The notes: a model not told the origin generated them from the sequence alone. Shown: positions 1 to 8,976, counted from the stretch's first letter. The stretch is DNA of 64,000 nucleotides from Variovorax sp. (GCA_017744935.1 JAGIAI010000035.1:27177-91176), one strand, 5' to 3'. Numbers and translations are program-made.

Positions 1-567
1 GGCGCTTTTGTGCTGATCCTCGTGTGCGCGATCGGCATGCAGCTCGACCTCACATCGAAGCTGCAGGACGAAGTACAGAAGCGCCGCATCGAGGCGCAGC
101 GCCGCGAAGCGCTGGAGAAGGCCCTTCAGGGCCCACTCGCTGCCGGCCGCGTGACGTTGAACAACGGGCGCATCGGCATCAGCGGCAGCGTGCTGTTTGC
201 GGTCAGCTCGGCTGATCTGCAGCCCGAAGGTCGCCAGTTGCTCAGGACCCTCGCCGGACCGCTCGCCGCCTACCTGCGCTCGCGCGAGGAGATCCTGATG
301 GTGAGCGGCTTCACCGACGACCGCCAGGTGCGCGGCGGCAGCAAGCAGTTCGCGGACAACTGGGAACTCTCGGCGCAACGCGCATTGACGGTGACGCGCG
401 CGCTCATCGAAGAAGGGCTGCCGTCGTCATCGGTCTTCGCGGCGGCTTTCGGGGCTGAGCAGGCGGTGGCGTCCAACGCCGATGCGGAAGGACGCGCGCG
501 GAATCGCCGCGTTGAAATGGCGCCGACCCCTCGGCCTTCGAACAGCATTCCCGGGCATCGTGAGTAA
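1..567 (+). CDS. OmpA-family peptidoglycan-binding protein (5' end outside window)
   Basis: The frame is open from base 1 and encodes a hydrophobic stretch before the ORF-track GTG at base 10, so the gene begins upstream and only the C-terminal part is seen. After the end of a membrane segment (LILVCAIGM) and a short charged linker comes an OmpA/MotB-like domain, residues about 60-170 of the visible part. It has SSADLQPEG, the OmpA helix NWELSAQRALTV and the closing ARNRRVEM. Such domains bind the peptidoglycan diaminopimelate peptide, so this is probably an inner-membrane-anchored, cell-wall-binding protein. The stop codon overlaps the GTG start of the DUF2894 gene, which indicates translational coupling. 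The exact role is unknown. Confidence 0.8.
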   Translation, partial: GAFVLILVCAIGMQLDLTSKLQDEVQKRRIEAQRREALEKALQGPLAAGRVTLNNGRIGISGSVLFAVSSADLQPEGRQLLRTLAGPLAAYLRSREEILMVSGFTDDRQVRGGSKQFADNWELSAQRALTVTRALIEEGLPSSSVFAAAFGAEQAVASNADAEGRARNRRVEMAPTPRPSNSIPGHRE

Positions 568-1195
568 CGACGCAGCCAGCGACAGCAACGCCACCATCGA
601 TGAGTGGCGCCAGCGCGGCGACCACCGCTTCGATCCGGTGCGCTTTCATTTCATCGAGGCGCTCGCGCGTCGTGCGGCTGGCTACGGCGGTGAAGCGCGG
701 CGCTTGCTGGACGAGCGGTTGCAGACGCACATGGCGGCCTATGCCGAAGCGCTGCAGAAGTCCCGCGAGGTCGCGGAAGTTGCATCCGCCAAGGAGCTGC
801 AGCCGATCCAGCGCAGCGCACTCGCGGAACTGGTGGAGCACATCGGACAGCACGCATCGCCATCCGGCGTCGGCCCTGCAGCCACGCCCGTTCCCTCGGG
901 CGAACTGAAGACACTGAGCTACTTCAGGAGCACCTGGTCGCGCCTGAGTGCCGATCGCCGGCTCAATCAATCACTGGCCAAGGTGCCGGAAAACGCGGGG
1001 CCGCTCAACTCGCATCACCTCGTGCACCGCGCACTCACGCTGATGCACGATCTCTCGCCGGAGTACCTCAACAAGTTCATGTCGTACGTCGACGGACTCC
1101 TGTGGCTCGACGACGCGAACACGCGCGGCCCCGCCGTTGCAAGCGCGCAGGTTGCCGAAACCGGCAAGAAAAGCGGCCGCGGCAAACGCCGCTGA
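560..1195 (+). CDS. DUF2894 family protein
   Basis: A 211-residue soluble protein starting at GTG 560, inside the last codons of the OmpA-family gene. The longer ORF-track start at 482 would overlap that gene by 86 bases and is not used. The C-terminal half carries the block I associate with DUF2894: a YFRSTWSRL segment, then PENAGPLNSHHLVHRAL and a conserved YLNKFMSYVDGLLWLD helix. The N-terminal half is Arg/Ala-rich and looks helical. The C-terminus is a basic low-complexity tail. The family has no known function. The overlap with a peptidoglycan-binding OmpA protein suggests a role in an envelope complex, which is inference. Confidence 0.75.
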   Translation: MSNDAASDSNATIDEWRQRGDHRFDPVRFHFIEALARRAAGYGGEARRLLDERLQTHMAAYAEALQKSREVAEVASAKELQPIQRSALAELVEHIGQHASPSGVGPAATPVPSGELKTLSYFRSTWSRLSADRRLNQSLAKVPENAGPLNSHHLVHRALTLMHDLSPEYLNKFMSYVDGLLWLDDANTRGPAVASAQVAETGKKSGRGKRR

Positions 1196-1223
1196 CGGGG
1201 CCCGCCGCCCATGGGCCCTGCGT

Positions 1224-2627
1224 TCAGGCCTTGAGGGTGTTCTTGTGGATCTTGCCGTCCTTCATCACGATCATCAGGCTCGTGTCCGGCGTGGCGAGCA
1301 GCGCGATGTTGTCGAGCGGATTGCCGTCGACCAGCAACAGGTCTGCATAAGCGCCCTCTTCCAGCACGCCCAGCTTGCCCGGATAGGGATTGCGCGGCCC
1401 CGATAGCGCCATCAGCTGCGCATTGGTCGACGTTGCCATCGTGAGAATTTCGCTGTTCGAGAACCAGCGCGTGAGGTGCGTCAGCATGATGCCCTGCCGC
1501 TGCGCAAGCGCGGGCGAGAACAGCATGTCGGAGCCGAAGGCGGTCTTGATCTTGTACTTCTTCGCGAGCTTGTAGAGGCCGTCCGTGGCCCCGAAGACCT
1601 GCTGCGCGGAGATGGCGCCTTGGCCGGTCAGCCGTCCGGTGTCCTCGTCGGACAGAAAAGGTTGCGTGCTGAGCCAGACGCCCTTGTCGGCCATCAGCCT
1701 GGCTGTCGCTTCGTCCATCAGGTGTGCGTGCTCGACACAACCCGCGCCCGCATTGATCGCGCGCTGCACCGTGTTCGACGCGTAGGCGTGCACCGTGATG
1801 TAGGTGTTCCAGTCCCTCGCGACTTCGGCGGCCGCACGCACCTCGGCCTCGCTCAGGGTCGTCAGGTCGAGCGGGGTCCGCGGCGACGAGACACCGCCGC
1901 CGCCCACGATCTTGACTTGCGATGCACCCTGCGTGAGCTGTTCGCGCACGCGCAGGCGGATCTCGTCGGGACCGTCCACGATCGCGGCCGCGCCGGTCCT
2001 CTCGGTAAAGCTCGGCACGCCAGGCGTGCGCGGCACATCCGAAAGCGGGCGCAGGTCGCCATGCCCGCCGCTGCCGGTGATCATCGCGCCGCACGGATAG
2101 ATGCGCGGCCCGGGGATCAGCCCCTCGTCGATCGCCTGTTTGAACGCGAAGGTGGGGCCGCCGAGGTCACGCACCGTGGTGAAGCCCCGCAACAGCGTGC
2201 GCTCGGCCTCCGCGCTGCCCGCCAGATGGATGTAGCCGATGTTGCCTTGCAGGAGCACCGGCAGCGGCAAGGCCGCGAACAGCGAGTGCCAATGCGCATC
2301 GATCAGCCCCGGCATCATCACCCGGCCCTTGCAATCGATGAGCTGCGCGCCTGCAGGTGTCGCCGGCGTCCCGGCACCGATCGACTTGATGCGATTGCCT
2401 TCCACGAGCAGATGGCCGTCGCGCAGCGAGGCGGAGCGGCCGTCAAAAATGCGAACGTTGGTAAACAGTGTCGACTTCGGCGGTGCGGGGGTCTGAGCCT
2501 TCGCCTTCAACGGAAAGCCGAGCGCCGCAACTGATGCGGCCATGCCGGCCACGAAGCCGCGGCGCGTGAGTTCTGCGTTGATGCGACGGGTCAGTGAATG
2601 AAGCTCCGGCCGATGGCACAGGCACAC
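1224..2627 (-). CDS. Tat-exported metal-dependent amidohydrolase (imidazolonepropionase-like)
   Basis: Amidohydrolase-superfamily enzyme that should hydrolyse a C-N or related bond in the periplasm. It has the strand-1 metal motif DAHWHS, a Lys in VKIVGGGG at the usual bridging-ligand region, the later histidines in TVHAYA and VEHAHLMDE, and the catalytic Asp in GSDML. The N-terminus has a twin-arginine signal (LTRRGFVAG followed by a hydrophobic stretch and AKA). The start is uncertain. I use a GTG giving MCLCHRPEL, because Cys/His-rich starts are common in this family. An ATG at 2705 behind AGGGA and a TTG behind AAGGAGG are in frame upstream. The substrate is unknown, and the divergent neighbour gives no hint. 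Confidence 0.82.
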   Translation of the reverse strand: MCLCHRPELHSLTRRINAELTRRGFVAGMAASVAALGFPLKAKAQTPAPPKSTLFTNVRIFDGRSASLRDGHLLVEGNRIKSIGAGTPATPAGAQLIDCKGRVMMPGLIDAHWHSLFAALPLPVLLQGNIGYIHLAGSAEAERTLLRGFTTVRDLGGPTFAFKQAIDEGLIPGPRIYPCGAMITGSGGHGDLRPLSDVPRTPGVPSFTERTGAAAIVDGPDEIRLRVREQLTQGASQVKIVGGGGVSSPRTPLDLTTLSEAEVRAAAEVARDWNTYITVHAYASNTVQRAINAGAGCVEHAHLMDEATARLMADKGVWLSTQPFLSDEDTGRLTGQGAISAQQVFGATDGLYKLAKKYKIKTAFGSDMLFSPALAQRQGIMLTHLTRWFSNSEILTMATSTNAQLMALSGPRNPYPGKLGVLEEGAYADLLLVDGNPLDNIALLATPDTSLMIVMKDGKIHKNTLKA

Positions 2628-2789
2628 GGCGCGTCGGACGAGCGTGTCGCCGGTGAGGGATGAGCATGCGTACAAAAGGGCCTCCTTGCAGATCGATGAG
2701 TTCATGCATGGTGTCCCTGCGCAACGAGGCATGTCAACCGAATCGAAGGTCCGGTTGCGGGGCGTGCCTGTGCCTGCAAGAATCCCCCG

Positions 2790-3443
2790 ATGCCCAAACT
2801 ACGTGTACAAAGCTTCTCGGTCTCTCTCGATGGCTTCAGCGCGGGGCCGGCGCAGGACCTGCAGAACCCGCTCGGTGTTCGCGGGCCGGAGCTGATGGAG
2901 TGGGTCTTCCCGACGCGCTTCTTCCGCGCAATGCATGGTGATGGCGGCGGCGACGGCGAAACCGGCATCGACAACTCGATGGCCGAAGAAGGCTTCACGA
3001 ACCTGGGCGCCTGGATCCTCGGGCGCAACATGTTCGGCCCGGTGCGCGGTCCATGGCCCGACGACAGCTGGAAGGGCTGGTGGGGCGACGAGCCGCCGTA
3101 CCACACGCCCGTCTTCGTTCTCACGCACCATCCGCGCGAACCGCTCGGGATGAAGGGCGGCACCGAGTTCCGCTTCGTGACCGAAGGCATTCACGCGGCG
3201 CTCGAGCAGGCGAAGGCCGCGGCGGGCGGGCGCGACGTGCGCCTCGGCGGTGGTGTTTCGACCGTCAGGCAGTACCTGCAGGCCGGGCTGATCGACGAGC
3301 TGCATCTCGCGGTGCGACCGGTGCTGATGGGTTCGGGCGAGAACCTCTTCCAGGGCCTCGACCTGCATGCGCTCGGCTACGAATGCCATCGCAGCGTGGC
3401 CGGCGAGCGGGCGAACCACGTGTTCCTGCGCAAGCGCGGCTGA
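2790..3443 (+). CDS. Dihydrofolate reductase / RibD C-terminal domain protein
   Basis: A 217-residue single-domain protein of the RibD C-terminal/DHFR-like superfamily, which reduces small heterocycles with NADPH. Features seen: an N-terminal strand and SLDGFSAGP loop, AWILGRNMFG (the usual motif helix), PVFVLTHHPR, the glycine-rich cofactor segment RLGGGVSTVRQYL, and IDELHLAVRPVLMGSG near the end. The start ATG follows AAGAATCCCCCG, a weak ribosome site. It is separate from riboflavin genes, so a housekeeping RibD role is unlikely. Many homologues of this type are uncharacterised reductases. Confidence 0.85.
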   Translation: MPKLRVQSFSVSLDGFSAGPAQDLQNPLGVRGPELMEWVFPTRFFRAMHGDGGGDGETGIDNSMAEEGFTNLGAWILGRNMFGPVRGPWPDDSWKGWWGDEPPYHTPVFVLTHHPREPLGMKGGTEFRFVTEGIHAALEQAKAAAGGRDVRLGGGVSTVRQYLQAGLIDELHLAVRPVLMGSGENLFQGLDLHALGYECHRSVAGERANHVFLRKRG

Positions 3444-3522
3444 TGCCGCTGTCCGCCGGGCGACTCCGCCGGAGGGCGGCACGCGCAGATAATGGCCGGC
3501 GCCCGCCGATGGATTCCCGCGC

Positions 3523-5130
3523 TTGAACACACCCGCTGCCACTGCCACGTCCGCGCCGTCCATCTGGAGTCCACTGAAGACCGAGGCCTTCCGCGGGCTC
3601 TGGACTGCCGGCAGTCTCTTCTTCGTCGGCAACGCCATGCTCAACATGGCCGCTTCGTGGCTGATGATCGAGGTCACGGGTTCGTCGTTTCTCTCGGCGC
3701 TGGTTCAGACCGCTTCCTTTCTTCCGATGTTCCTGCTGTCGCTGCCGGCGGGTGTGCTGGCCGATACCACGCATCGCCGCAAGCTGATGCTGCGCGTGCA
3801 GGGCGTCTACGCGGCGGCGGCGTTGCTGCTCACCGCGCTCGCCTTCGTCGGGTGGGCCGGGCCGACGACGTTGCTCTTCTTCACCTTCCTGCTCGGCGTA
3901 TGCACCGCGCTGCAATCGCCGTCGTGGAACTCGGCGGTCAGCGATGCCGTGGGCCGCAAGCAACTGCCGCAGGCCATCACGCTGATCTCGATGTCCTTCA
4001 ATGGCGCACGCGCGGTCGGGCCGGCGCTGGCGGGGCTGATCTTCGCGTGGACCGGCGGCGGCGCGGTGTTCGCGTTCGCGGTGCTCACCGCCATCGGCAT
4101 GAGCTACGCCACCCGTCGCTGGCCGCCCGCGCCACCCACGGTCGGCAAGCTGCCGGCGGAACGGCTCTGGGCCGGCATGGTCAGCGCGCTGCGCTATGCG
4201 CGCCATTCGCCGGCGATCTTCGCGCAGCTCGTGCGGACCGCAGCCTACTCGGGGCTCGGTTCGGCGCTGTGGGCGCTGCTGCCCGTGATCGCGCAGCAGC
4301 GGCTCGAACTCGGCGCAGCGGGCTTCGGCCTGTTGATGGCCTGCCTGGGCAGCGGCGCGGTCGCGGCGGGCTTCTTCGTCGGGCGCATGCGTGCGCGCTA
4401 TGGGCTCGACGCGCTCGCCATGGGCTGCTGCGTGATCTTCGCCATCGCCATGCTGGTCGGTGCACTGGTGACTTGGCACGCCGCGGTGTACGTGACCTTC
4501 GTGATCGGCGGCGCGGCGTGGATGACGATGATGTCCACCTTCAACGCCGCCACGCAGACCAGCGCATCGCCCTGGGTTCGCGCGCGGGCGGCGTCGATGC
4601 ATACCTTGTGCTCGCTGGGTTCCTTCGCGCTCGGATCGGCGCTGTGGGGTGCCGTCTCCAGCCTGCTGGGATTGCCGGCCGCGTTGTGCATCGCCGCCGC
4701 CGGCATGCTCGCGAGCGTGGCGCTCGCCCGGCCCTATCCGCTTCGCATGGGTGCGGACGACGAAGTCACGCAGGTCGCGCAATCGGACGAACTCTCGCTC
4801 GCAAGCGAGCCCGAATTCGAAGCCGGCCCGGTCGCAGTCGAAGTGGTCTATTGCATTCGCGAGGCGGATGCATCGCCTTTTCTCGATGCGGTGCGGCTGC
4901 TCGCGGTGCCGCGCCGGCGCGACGGCGCAACCTTCTGGCGCATCTACCGCGATCTCGGCGACCCGACGCGGTACGTCGAGCGCTTCATCGTCACCTCGTG
5001 GGCCGACTACCTGCGGCAGCGATCGCGCGCCACCGTCGCGAGCACGGAACTCGAGGCGAACGCCCGCAGCTTCCAGGTCGAAGGCGAAGCGGTGATCACG
5101 CGCCACTACCTCGCCGAACGCAGCTCCTGA
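3523..5130 (+). CDS. MFS transporter (MFS_3 type) with C-terminal soluble domain
   Basis: A 535-residue major facilitator protein of the EntS/'transmembrane secretion effector' (MFS_3) type, probably an efflux pump. About twelve hydrophobic segments occupy residues 25-410, with the loop GVLADTTHRRKLML after helix 2 as the MFS signature. A soluble tail of about 100 residues (from VAVEVVYCI onward, with FWRIYRDLGDP and FIVTSWADYLRQ) resembles the ferredoxin-like antibiotic-monooxygenase fold often attached to this family. The ORF-track start is TTG, with no ATG in frame before the first helix and only a weak ribosome site, so the start is tentative. The substrate cannot be told. Confidence 0.85.
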   Translation: MNTPAATATSAPSIWSPLKTEAFRGLWTAGSLFFVGNAMLNMAASWLMIEVTGSSFLSALVQTASFLPMFLLSLPAGVLADTTHRRKLMLRVQGVYAAAALLLTALAFVGWAGPTTLLFFTFLLGVCTALQSPSWNSAVSDAVGRKQLPQAITLISMSFNGARAVGPALAGLIFAWTGGGAVFAFAVLTAIGMSYATRRWPPAPPTVGKLPAERLWAGMVSALRYARHSPAIFAQLVRTAAYSGLGSALWALLPVIAQQRLELGAAGFGLLMACLGSGAVAAGFFVGRMRARYGLDALAMGCCVIFAIAMLVGALVTWHAAVYVTFVIGGAAWMTMMSTFNAATQTSASPWVRARAASMHTLCSLGSFALGSALWGAVSSLLGLPAALCIAAAGMLASVALARPYPLRMGADDEVTQVAQSDELSLASEPEFEAGPVAVEVVYCIREADASPFLDAVRLLAVPRRRDGATFWRIYRDLGDPTRYVERFIVTSWADYLRQRSRATVASTELEANARSFQVEGEAVITRHYLAERSS

Positions 5131-5228
5131 GCGGAAGAAAAGCCATTCGCCAGCGCGCAGATCGCGCGCTACGATGGCTGCGGTCTCGTCGCATTCCGCA
5201 TCATTCCATCCGCGAAACAGGAGGAGAC

Positions 5229-6650
5229 ATGAGCAACGTACGGATCGAACACGACCTGCTCGGCGACCGCGAAGTCCCGGACGACGCCTACTACGGTGTC
5301 CATACGCTGCGGGCCAAGGAGAACTTCCAGATCACCGGGACGACCATCTCGGCCTATCCGGACCTGATCGGCGCGCTCGCTTCCGTCAAGCAGGCGGCAG
5401 CGGAAGCCAACACCGAACTCGGCCTCCTGGACCCCGGCCTTCGCGATGCGATCGTCGCCGCATGCCGCGAGGTCCGGCGAGGGTCGTTGCATGACCAGTT
5501 CGTGGTCGACGTGATCCAGGGCGGCGCGGGCACCTCTACCAACATGAACGCGAACGAGGTGATCTGCAACCGCGCGCTCGAAATCCTCGGCCACAAGCGT
5601 GGCGAGTACAAGTACCTGCATCCGAACGAGCACGTCAACATGGCGCAGAGCACCAATGACGTGTACCCGACGGCGATCCGTATCGCGACCTGCTTCGCGA
5701 TCGAGCGGCTGCTGAAAGCCATGGAATACCTGCGCGCCGCCTTCGCCGCGAAGGCCGAGGAATTTGCGCACCTGCTGAAGATCGGCCGCACGCAGTTGCA
5801 GGACGCGGTGCCGATGACCCTCGGCCAGGAGTTCTCGACCTACGCGGTAATGATCGAGGAAGACATCGCACGTCTCACCGAAGCCTCGGCGCTGATCCGC
5901 GAGATCAACCTCGGCGCGACCGCGATCGGCACCGGTATCACGGCGCACCCGGACTATGCGGGCAAGGCGCTCGCCGCGCTGTGCGACATCACAGGGCTCG
6001 AACTCTCGACTGCGCCGAACCTCATCGAAGCCACGCAGGACTGCGGTGCTTTCGTGCAGCTGTCGGGTGTGCTCAAGCGGATCGCGGTGAAGTTGTCGAA
6101 AACCTGCAACGACCTGCGCCTGCTCTCCAGCGGCCCGCGCGCGGGGTTCGGCGAGATCAACCTGCCGCCGATGCAGGCCGGCTCGTCGATCATGCCCGGC
6201 AAGGTGAATCCGGTGATCCCCGAAGTGGTCAACCAGGTGGCCTTCGAAGTGTTCGGCAACGATGTCACCGTGACCTTCGCGGCCGAGGCCGGACAGCTTC
6301 AGCTCAATGCCTTCGAGCCGATCATCGCCAACGCGCTATTCCGCAGCTTCAAGCACCTGACCAACGCCTGCATGACGCTGGCCGATCTCTGCGTGAAGGG
6401 CATCACCGCGAATCCGGCCAAGCTGGAGGAAAGCATCGAGCGCTCGATCGCGCTGGTGACCGCGCTGAATCCGATCATTGGCTACAAGCAGGCGACCGAG
6501 GTCGCCGCGGAGGCATTCGCGAACGGCACCAACGTGCGCGAGGTGGTGCTCAAGCGCAAGCTGATGACGGAAGAAGCCTTGAACGAGGCACTGCGCCATG
6601 AAGTGCTGACGCGTCCACACGTGTACGAGTCGGCGCAGCGCAAGGCCTGA
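5229..6650 (+). CDS. aspA: Aspartate ammonia-lyase
   Basis: Cytoplasmic enzyme converting L-aspartate to fumarate and ammonia. The 473-residue length fits aspartase (about 478). The start ATG follows a strong AGGAGGAGAC site, so the fused 1052-residue ORF in the track is wrong. Features seen: the aspartase N-terminus EHDLLGDREVPDDAYYGVHT, GGAGTSTNMNANE, the substrate segment HPNEHVNMAQSTNDVYPTA, TIGRTQLQDAVPMTLGQE-like helix (present as IGRTQLQDAVPMTLGQE), and the fumarase/aspartase signature GSSIMPGKVNP. The choice of aspartase over class II fumarase rests on the N-terminus and the DVYPTA form. It stands alone, with a possible hairpin just downstream. Confidence 0.93.
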   Translation: MSNVRIEHDLLGDREVPDDAYYGVHTLRAKENFQITGTTISAYPDLIGALASVKQAAAEANTELGLLDPGLRDAIVAACREVRRGSLHDQFVVDVIQGGAGTSTNMNANEVICNRALEILGHKRGEYKYLHPNEHVNMAQSTNDVYPTAIRIATCFAIERLLKAMEYLRAAFAAKAEEFAHLLKIGRTQLQDAVPMTLGQEFSTYAVMIEEDIARLTEASALIREINLGATAIGTGITAHPDYAGKALAALCDITGLELSTAPNLIEATQDCGAFVQLSGVLKRIAVKLSKTCNDLRLLSSGPRAGFGEINLPPMQAGSSIMPGKVNPVIPEVVNQVAFEVFGNDVTVTFAAEAGQLQLNAFEPIIANALFRSFKHLTNACMTLADLCVKGITANPAKLEESIERSIALVTALNPIIGYKQATEVAAEAFANGTNVREVVLKRKLMTEEALNEALRHEVLTRPHVYESAQRKA

Positions 6651-6669
6651 GCGCGCGTTCTCGCGGATC

Positions 6670-6689
6670 GCGTGGCCGTGACGCCACGC
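6670..6689 (+). terminator. Hairpin downstream of aspA, weak terminator candidate
   Basis: A 7-bp perfect stem (GCGTGGC / GCCACGC) with a 6-nt loop starts 20 bases after the aspA stop. No T-run follows, so intrinsic termination is doubtful. It may only stabilise the 3' end. Confidence 0.3.
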
Positions 6690-6793
6690 CGGGCTTGCGG
6701 TTCTGCGAGCCGGATGACAAAGATCGCAATGCACCCTACCCTCTTCGGAAGTGCATCGATACTCCGTCATTCCCATTCAGACCTGAACGCCCA

Positions 6794-7615
6794 ATGATCC
6801 AACGCAGCAAAAGTACCGCTCTCTTCTTTTTTTCGGGGGCGGCACTCGCCGCTGCGATCACTGCGCAAGATGCTCGAGCCCAGGCGCGACTGGAGCAAGC
6901 GGCCGATGAATCCTGGCGCTTCTCGGTAGGGGTCGGCGTTTTCGATCGCCCCCGGTATCCCGGCAGCGGCGACAGCCAGGTCGTGGCATTGCCGCTCGTT
7001 ACCGCCAACTACGGACGCTATTTCATCGGGGGCACGCCGGGAGCGGGCTTCCCGTTCGGCGTGGGCTTCAACATCATCCAGAACGACGCATGGCGCTTCG
7101 GGGTGGCCGTGGGTGGCGAACTGACCAAGCCGCGGAAGGAGTCGGATGCACCGATCCTGCATGGGTGGGGCGATATTCCCGAAACGGCGCTTGGAAGCGT
7201 GTTCGCGTCCTATACGTACGAATGGCTCACGCTCCGGGGTTTTCTCGTTTCCGACCTGGGCGGCAACGACCAGGGAACCCGGATCGCGATCGACCTCGAA
7301 GGCCGGTATCCGGTCAATGAAAGACTGCTCCTGACCGCCGGACCCGGCATCACCTGGGCCAACGGCAACTACACGCAGACCTTCTATGGCATCAACGCGC
7401 AACAAAGCGTGATTGCCGGTGTTCCCCAGTACCGGGCGGGAGCCGGTCTCAATACGGTCCGCTTCTCCGTTGGCGCCCAGTATCAATTGACGGCCCAGTG
7501 GGGTATCGGCGCCAGCTTCACCACCGCCTGGCTGCAAGGCGACGCCAAGCGCAGTCCGATCACTGAAGACAAGACACAAGAGACCTACGGCGTCTTCGCT
7601 TCGTACCGGTTTTGA
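6794..7615 (+). CDS. MipA/OmpV family outer membrane protein
   Basis: A 273-residue beta-barrel outer-membrane protein. The chosen ATG gives a classic signal peptide (MIQRSKSTALFFFSGAALAAA...ARAQA) and excludes the 33 extra residues of the ORF track. The mature start WRFSVGVGVFDRPRYPGSGD is close to the MipA/OmpV consensus, with alternating aromatic/polar strands throughout, GINAQQS near the middle and the C-terminal YGVFASYRF ending in Phe as barrel substrates do. MipA interacts with murein enzymes in E. coli, while others in this family are scaffold or stress porins. It sits 3 bases before a LysE exporter gene and may be cotranscribed with it. Confidence 0.88.
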   Translation: MIQRSKSTALFFFSGAALAAAITAQDARAQARLEQAADESWRFSVGVGVFDRPRYPGSGDSQVVALPLVTANYGRYFIGGTPGAGFPFGVGFNIIQNDAWRFGVAVGGELTKPRKESDAPILHGWGDIPETALGSVFASYTYEWLTLRGFLVSDLGGNDQGTRIAIDLEGRYPVNERLLLTAGPGITWANGNYTQTFYGINAQQSVIAGVPQYRAGAGLNTVRFSVGAQYQLTAQWGIGASFTTAWLQGDAKRSPITEDKTQETYGVFASYRF

Positions 7616-7618
7616 TCC

Positions 7619-8230
7619 ATGAATCTCCACACCTGGCTCATCTACCTGGCGGCGGCCATCGGGCTGTCGCTATCGCCCGGGCCCAACGGACTCCTCGCGC
7701 TGACGCACGGCGCGCTGCACGGGCGCCGCAAGACGCTCTACACCATCTCCGGCGGGGCACTGGGCTTCGTGATCGTCATCGCGCTGTCGATGTTCGGCAT
7801 CGGCGCGCTGCTCAAGGCATCGCTGACGTGGCTGACGGTCATGAAGTGGCTGGGCGGGGCCTACCTGGTGTGGCTTGGCATCCAGGTGTGGCGCTCGCCG
7901 CCGATCGGCATCGAAACCAGCGCACCCGTCGAGTCGCGCTCGGGCCGCTCGATGTTCGGGCAGGGCGCGCTGTCGGCGCTGACCAATCCGAAGGGAATCC
8001 TCTTCTTCGCGGCCTTCCTGCCGCAGTTCATCGACCCGGCGCACAGCCTGTGGGTGCAGTTCCTCATCATGGCCGGGACCTTTGCGGCGATCGAGATCGC
8101 CACCGAGCTGCTGATCGCCAGCATGGCCCACCGCATCAGCCCCTGGCTGCGGAAGGTCGGGCGGCGCTTCAACCAGGCCTGCGGCGGCGTGTTCGTGGCG
8201 ATCGGGGTTGCATTGCCGCTGCGTAGCTGA
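7619..8230 (+). CDS. LysE/RhtB family amino-acid exporter
   Basis: A 203-residue inner-membrane protein with the LysE-type pattern of about six hydrophobic segments. The N-terminal signature GLSLSPGPNGLLALTHGALHGRRK has the conserved SPGPN loop, and a second typical block, GQGALSALTNPKGILFFAAFLPQF, lies near residue 118. The family exports basic or neutral amino acids, homoserine lactone or threonine. The substrate here is not predictable. The start lies 3 bases after the MipA-like gene, with no room for a promoter, so the pair is likely one transcript. Confidence 0.9.
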   Translation: MNLHTWLIYLAAAIGLSLSPGPNGLLALTHGALHGRRKTLYTISGGALGFVIVIALSMFGIGALLKASLTWLTVMKWLGGAYLVWLGIQVWRSPPIGIETSAPVESRSGRSMFGQGALSALTNPKGILFFAAFLPQFIDPAHSLWVQFLIMAGTFAAIEIATELLIASMAHRISPWLRKVGRRFNQACGGVFVAIGVALPLRS

Positions 8231-8312
8231 CACGTCCCCGTTGGAAGGCGCGCAGGACATCGCATTCGAGCTGCTCTGATACGAATTTGCGTTCAGGAAT
8301 ATAGGTCGCGCG

Positions 8313-8552
8313 TCGCGGCAGGGGGTCTGGGGCGCGGACTCCTGCCAGGGCGGTCGGCGCTTTGCGCCGACTTCACTGCGGTGCTCGCCTGGGGGCGGCG
8401 CCGCAGAACTCACTGCGTGCCCCTTCGGTGCACTCCGTTCAAACAGCTGCGGCGAGTCAGATTACGAAGCGCGTGTCTTCGCACGCGCCCGCCCCCAGGC
8501 TGCGCTCCTCGTCGCCCCGGAAGTCGCCCACGCCCCAGACCCCCTGCCGCGA
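8313..8552 (+). repeat. Structured intergenic repeat, copy A (terminal inverted repeats)
   Basis: A 240-bp element bounded by perfect 22-bp inverted ends (inner part GCGGCAGGGGGTCTGGGGCG at the left, its reverse complement at 8531-8550). Inside lie an 8-bp perfect hairpin (GTCGGCGC-TTT-GCGCCGAC, 8353-8371) and an 86-nt core at 8403-8488. The core has its own small hairpins around GTGC...GCAC and GCGTG...CACGC. No coding signal is seen. The layout suggests either a MITE-like mobile repeat or a structured RNA/DNA element. Confidence 0.8.
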
Positions 8553-8663
8553 AGTGACATCGTGCTTGTGCAACCGCGCACCCGAGCATCGGCTTTTCTG
8601 TCTGCGCTGCGGGTCATTCCCATCTGCGTCGCACCGAACGCTGAAACCGGCGCAACGTCTCCA

Positions 8664-8885
8664 GCCGGGGCGCCTGGGGGTGGGCTGCGGTGCGCCTATG
8701 GGGCGCCGAGGAGCGCAGCGCGGCCGGCTGCGCGTGCGAAGACACGCGCTTCGTAATCCGACTCGCCGCAGCTGTTTGAACGGAGTGCACCGAAGGGGCA
8801 CGCAGTGAGTTCTGCGGCGCAGCCGGCCGCGCGAGTACCGCAGGGAAGTCTGCGCAAAGCGCAGACCGCCCCCAGGCGCCCCGGC
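8664..8885 (-). repeat. Structured intergenic repeat, copy B (inverted relative to A)
   Basis: A 222-bp second copy in opposite orientation. Its 86-nt core (8730-8815) is the reverse complement of the copy A core with a single difference. It is bounded by its own perfect 17-bp inverted ends, GCCGGGGCGCCTGGGGG and complement (8664-8680 and 8869-8885), which differ in sequence from those of copy A. The internal hairpin is GTCTGCGC-AAA-GCGCAGAC (8848-8866). Relative to copy A it has one base-pair exchanged on both sides of the stem, a compensatory change. Confidence 0.8.
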
Positions 8886-8910
8886 GTAGGGCGCGATCGG
8901 TGCCCGACAG

Positions 8911-8950
8911 GGGCAAAATGGCTAAAATCCCCAAATCGGCCAAAATGGCC
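8911..8950 (+). promoter_or_regulatory. Putative promoter/operator of the toxin-antitoxin operon
   Basis: An AT-rich island in otherwise GC-rich DNA, 27 bases before the antitoxin start. It contains two CAAAATGGC direct repeats and a perfect palindrome GGCCA-AAA-TGGCC at 8938-8950. Phd/YefM-type antitoxins usually repress their own operon by binding such palindromes. Promoter boxes are not clear. Confidence 0.45.
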
Positions 8951-8976
8951 GGATTGGAAATCCACCGGAGCCCGCC

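Noticed and set aside
3265-5106. 613-residue minus-strand ORF opposite the MFS gene
   Set aside because: Arg/His/Gly-rich composition without motifs; the plus strand encodes a clear transporter.
3492-6650. 1052-residue plus-strand ORF apparently fusing a long protein to aspartase
   Set aside because: The first 579 residues are the out-of-frame reading of the MFS gene. Aspartase has its own start behind a strong ribosome site.
8230-8976. Small ORFs in the repeat region
   Set aside because: They follow the repeat structure, lack ribosome sites and have no protein-like composition.
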